DNA of 42,386 bases from Candidatus Uhrbacteria bacterium (GTDB lineage: Bacteria; Patescibacteriota; Patescibacteriia; UBA9934): positions 41,868-84,253 of the forward strand of contig CALRCK010000001.1 of assembly GCA_943354605.1 (NCBI GenBank), written 5' to 3'. Position 1 is the stretch's first letter, and each line of letters starts with the position of its first letter. Positions 41,004-42,386 of the stretch are shown here, one piece after another. Both the position numbers and the translations under genes were made by a program. The notes under the pieces were generated by a model. The model was not told the DNA's origin and did no database searches. It was given only the letters and a program-made list of their open reading frames with translations.

Positions 41004-41090
41004 CGGAAAGGGAGAGATTCGAACTCTCGGTACCCTTTCAGGTACACATGATTTCGAGTCATGCGCATTCGACCACTCTGCCACCTTTCC
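41004..41090 (-). tRNA. tRNA-Ser (CGA)
   Basis: GGAAAGG pairs with CCTTTCC, the discriminator is G, and the anticodon loop CTCGAAA reads CGA. The class II variable arm GTACCTGAAAGGGTAC and T arm GAGTTCGAATCTC are intact. CCA is encoded, extending to 41001. Confidence 0.96.
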
Positions 41091-41111
41091 AAATAGTGGT
41101 GAACGACCGGA

Positions 41112-41140
41112 AAAGTATCATGAATCGGTGATGGTGGCAA
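41112..41140 (-). promoter_or_regulatory. tRNA-Ser (CGA) promoter
   Basis: On the minus strand TTGCCA (41140-41135), a 17-bp spacer, TACTTT (41117-41112), with an upstream TGA (extended -10). Confidence 0.6.
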
Positions 41141-41224
41141 TTGGGTGCGGAGAAAGTATCCCGAGGGGGAGGCGCGGGATTTTCTTTCCTCAAGTACACT
41201 TGGGGCAAACCAAATCTCCATCGT

Positions 41225-41929
41225 ATGCACGAAGGTTTTCCTGTTCCAGAAGTAACGCCAAAAGAAAAAGAGCGAAAATCGCCTTTTACATTCGAACACG
41301 CGGAATTGAACGATGAAACCGCGCTCGCCCTTGCGGAGTATGTTCGAAATTCCATCAATACTCCCCAAAATTATATCGACAAGGGTGGCGCAGGATCTGT
41401 GTTTCGTATTGCGGAGGGGCTATGTATGAAAGTAATGACTCCTCGTCGGTTCAGTCCGCATGCCGCATTGTTGGATATCGGGAATCACCCTGTCGTAGAA
41501 GCAAATATTCTTCGGAGTCGTGCGTCGCGGATAGTTTCCGGCGTTCGCGTTCCATATTGTTACGGATTTTTAGAAGCGAAACACGGAGAAGATTTTGATT
41601 ACCTGCTCATGGAAGAACTTGATGCAGTAAATCTTCAGCGCGTGATATCCAAGAAGATCCCCGCGCCGGAGGCATTCAATGCAGAGAGATTTGTGGAAGC
41701 GCTTGATGCCTACATTCAAGATCTTCATAGCTCCGGCATTGCGCACGGCGATCTTGAAGCCCGAAATGTCATGATCGATCGAAAAACTGGTCTTCCACGC
41801 CTTATTGACTTCGGACGGTCGCGACTGCTTGGTAGGCTTTCGATTGCGGAGCGGAATGCGGCAATCGCACACGACGAGAAAATAATGAATCAAGCAATTA
41901 CAGAGCCCCTGTTTAAGGATATCGATTAA
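41225..41929 (+). CDS. Small kinase-fold protein (Ser/Thr kinase or Bud32/APH-like)
   Basis: The 234-aa protein shows a full kinase core: Gly-loop GGAGSVFRI (~50), Lys in CMKVM, catalytic HGDLEARNVMID (~175) and metal-binding LIDFGRSR. Its size and HGD form resemble Bud32, RIO or phosphotransferase-type kinases more than eukaryotic-like receptor kinases. Start ATG 41225 lies ~25 nt after a TACACT box. A small unknown gene follows by 8 nt. Confidence 0.78.
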   Translation: MHEGFPVPEVTPKEKERKSPFTFEHAELNDETALALAEYVRNSINTPQNYIDKGGAGSVFRIAEGLCMKVMTPRRFSPHAALLDIGNHPVVEANILRSRASRIVSGVRVPYCYGFLEAKHGEDFDYLLMEELDAVNLQRVISKKIPAPEAFNAERFVEALDAYIQDLHSSGIAHGDLEARNVMIDRKTGLPRLIDFGRSRLLGRLSIAERNAAIAHDEKIMNQAITEPLFKDID

Positions 41930-41937
41930 CCGTTTTT

Positions 41938-42189
41938 ATGGATCAATACAGAACACATCGTGAAAAATTTCAGATGCAGATCGACGCGGCGTTGCTTCAT
42001 GCTGCAGAAGAAGTTGCGCGTTCGCTTCTCGCAACCGACGCCGACATTGCGCCGATTCTTCTTGGTGCGAGCGACAATGATGCGAAGCTGTTTGTTTCCC
42101 GTACCAAAGATCGCATCGTTCCAGTCCATGCATTTGTATTGGATGGCGACGCATTTTATGTCGGCTTTGCTCCACAATCCGCCGAATAA
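41938..42189 (+). CDS. Small unknown protein
   Basis: The 83-aa protein is alpha/beta, with an N-terminal helix (MDQYRTHREKFQMQIDAALLHAAEEVARSLLA) and no motif I recognise. It follows the kinase-like gene by 8 nt, so may be coupled to it. Confidence 0.55.
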   Translation: MDQYRTHREKFQMQIDAALLHAAEEVARSLLATDADIAPILLGASDNDAKLFVSRTKDRIVPVHAFVLDGDAFYVGFAPQSAE

Positions 42190-42212
42190 CATCCGGCCTT
42201 AGGAAAATGTTT

Positions 42213-42218
42213 TATACT
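42213..42218 (+). promoter_or_regulatory. Candidate -10 box of galU
   Basis: TATACT lies 10 nt before ATG 42229. No clear -35 is seen. GGAG (42221-42224) is 4 nt before ATG. Confidence 0.45.
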
Positions 42219-42228
42219 ACGGAGTACT

Positions 42229-42386
42229 ATGAGGATTTCCAAGGCGATTATTCCGGTGGCGGGAATGGGAACGCGGTTTTTGCCGGCCACAAAAGCGCAG
42301 CCAAAGGAGATGTTGCCGGTGGTAGACAAGCCGGTCATTCAATACATCGTCGAAGAGGCGGTTGCTGCGGGAATTGAAGAAATTAT
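42229..42386 (+). CDS. galU: UTP-glucose-1-phosphate uridylyltransferase, 5' part
   Basis: The visible 52 residues read [41 protein letters not shown], the GalU nucleotidyltransferase opening. It makes UDP-glucose from glucose-1-P. The gene runs off the window end, so length cannot be judged; it is absent from the ORF track for that reason. A TATACT box and GGAG precede the start. Confidence 0.93.
   Translation, partial: MRISKAIIPVAGMGTRFLPATKAQPKEMLPVVDKPVIQYIVEEAVAAGIEEI

Noticed and set aside
40953-41084. N-terminal extension MAEWSNAHDS of the GNAT ORF
   Set aside because: It is the tRNA-Ser (CGA) gene and its terminator read as protein.

Overview
This 42.4 kb window looks like chromosomal DNA of a Patescibacteria (Candidate Phyla Radiation) bacterium. 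The reasons are short intergenic gaps, very few Shine-Dalgarno sites, promoters that sit directly on start codons, a mixture of core genes with many small unknowns, and family combinations common in that group (NYN-domain protein, bifunctional phosphoglucose/phosphomannose isomerase, ORF6N protein, TrmB regulator, VIT1/CCC1 transporter, stand-alone ferredoxin). UGA reads as stop, so the recoded Gracilibacteria/Absconditabacteria are excluded. The exact class cannot be fixed from this sequence. The window contains the replication-origin region (rpmH / dnaA / dnaN).

Layout. 1-10.6 kb: rpsO, an NYN nuclease-like gene, pnp, an exported unknown, a 456-bp gap with possible RNA structure, then dksA-like, lspA and comM; convergent to these is a LysM/M23 peptidase, divergent from tig (trigger factor). 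10.6-13 kb: a probable DNA-base-hypermodification family gene faces an ORF6N-domain gene across a perfect palindrome, with endonuclease IV following. 13-15.6 kb: two unknown genes with a real Shine-Dalgarno, then a TrmB regulator, an ASCH-like protein and a DUF167 protein. 15.6-19.8 kb: yidD-rnpA-rpmH on the minus strand, a structured spacer with DnaA boxes, dnaA, a second spacer with DnaA-box-like sites, dnaN. 19.8-24.8 kb: an unknown gene, a class A penicillin-binding protein divergent from a 3D-domain protein, and a lipoprotein. 24.8-34.3 kb: tRNA-Cys, an ABC exporter, a Pif1-like helicase, a NUDIX hydrolase, a small unknown, a VIT1-family transporter, a thioredoxin-like protein, a cysteine desulfurase, a coiled-coil protein, and a ferredoxin/ferredoxin-reductase pair. 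34.3-42.4 kb: PGI/PMI, a VOC protein, a PQ-loop-like membrane protein, an HNH remnant, two tRNA-Ser genes, exported unknowns, a YecM-like protein, a serine-recombinase-like domain lacking its catalytic Ser, a GNAT protein, a kinase-like protein, and the start of galU.

How it fits together. Replication (dnaA, dnaN), RNA processing and decay (rnpA, pnp), protein folding and export (tig, yidD, lspA) and cell-wall building and trimming (PBP, 3D protein, M23) are interleaved. The strongest non-annotation signals are: (i) two palindromes, one in front of and one inside the ORF6N gene, that differ only by paired transitions that keep the symmetry; (ii) a TTGGCTAA/TTAGCCAA operator placed 16-17 bp from the -35 boxes of three cell-wall genes; (iii) a repeated layout in which the -10 box lies 6-8 nt before ATG, implying leaderless mRNAs. 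All calls are from reading the sequence; no database search was run.
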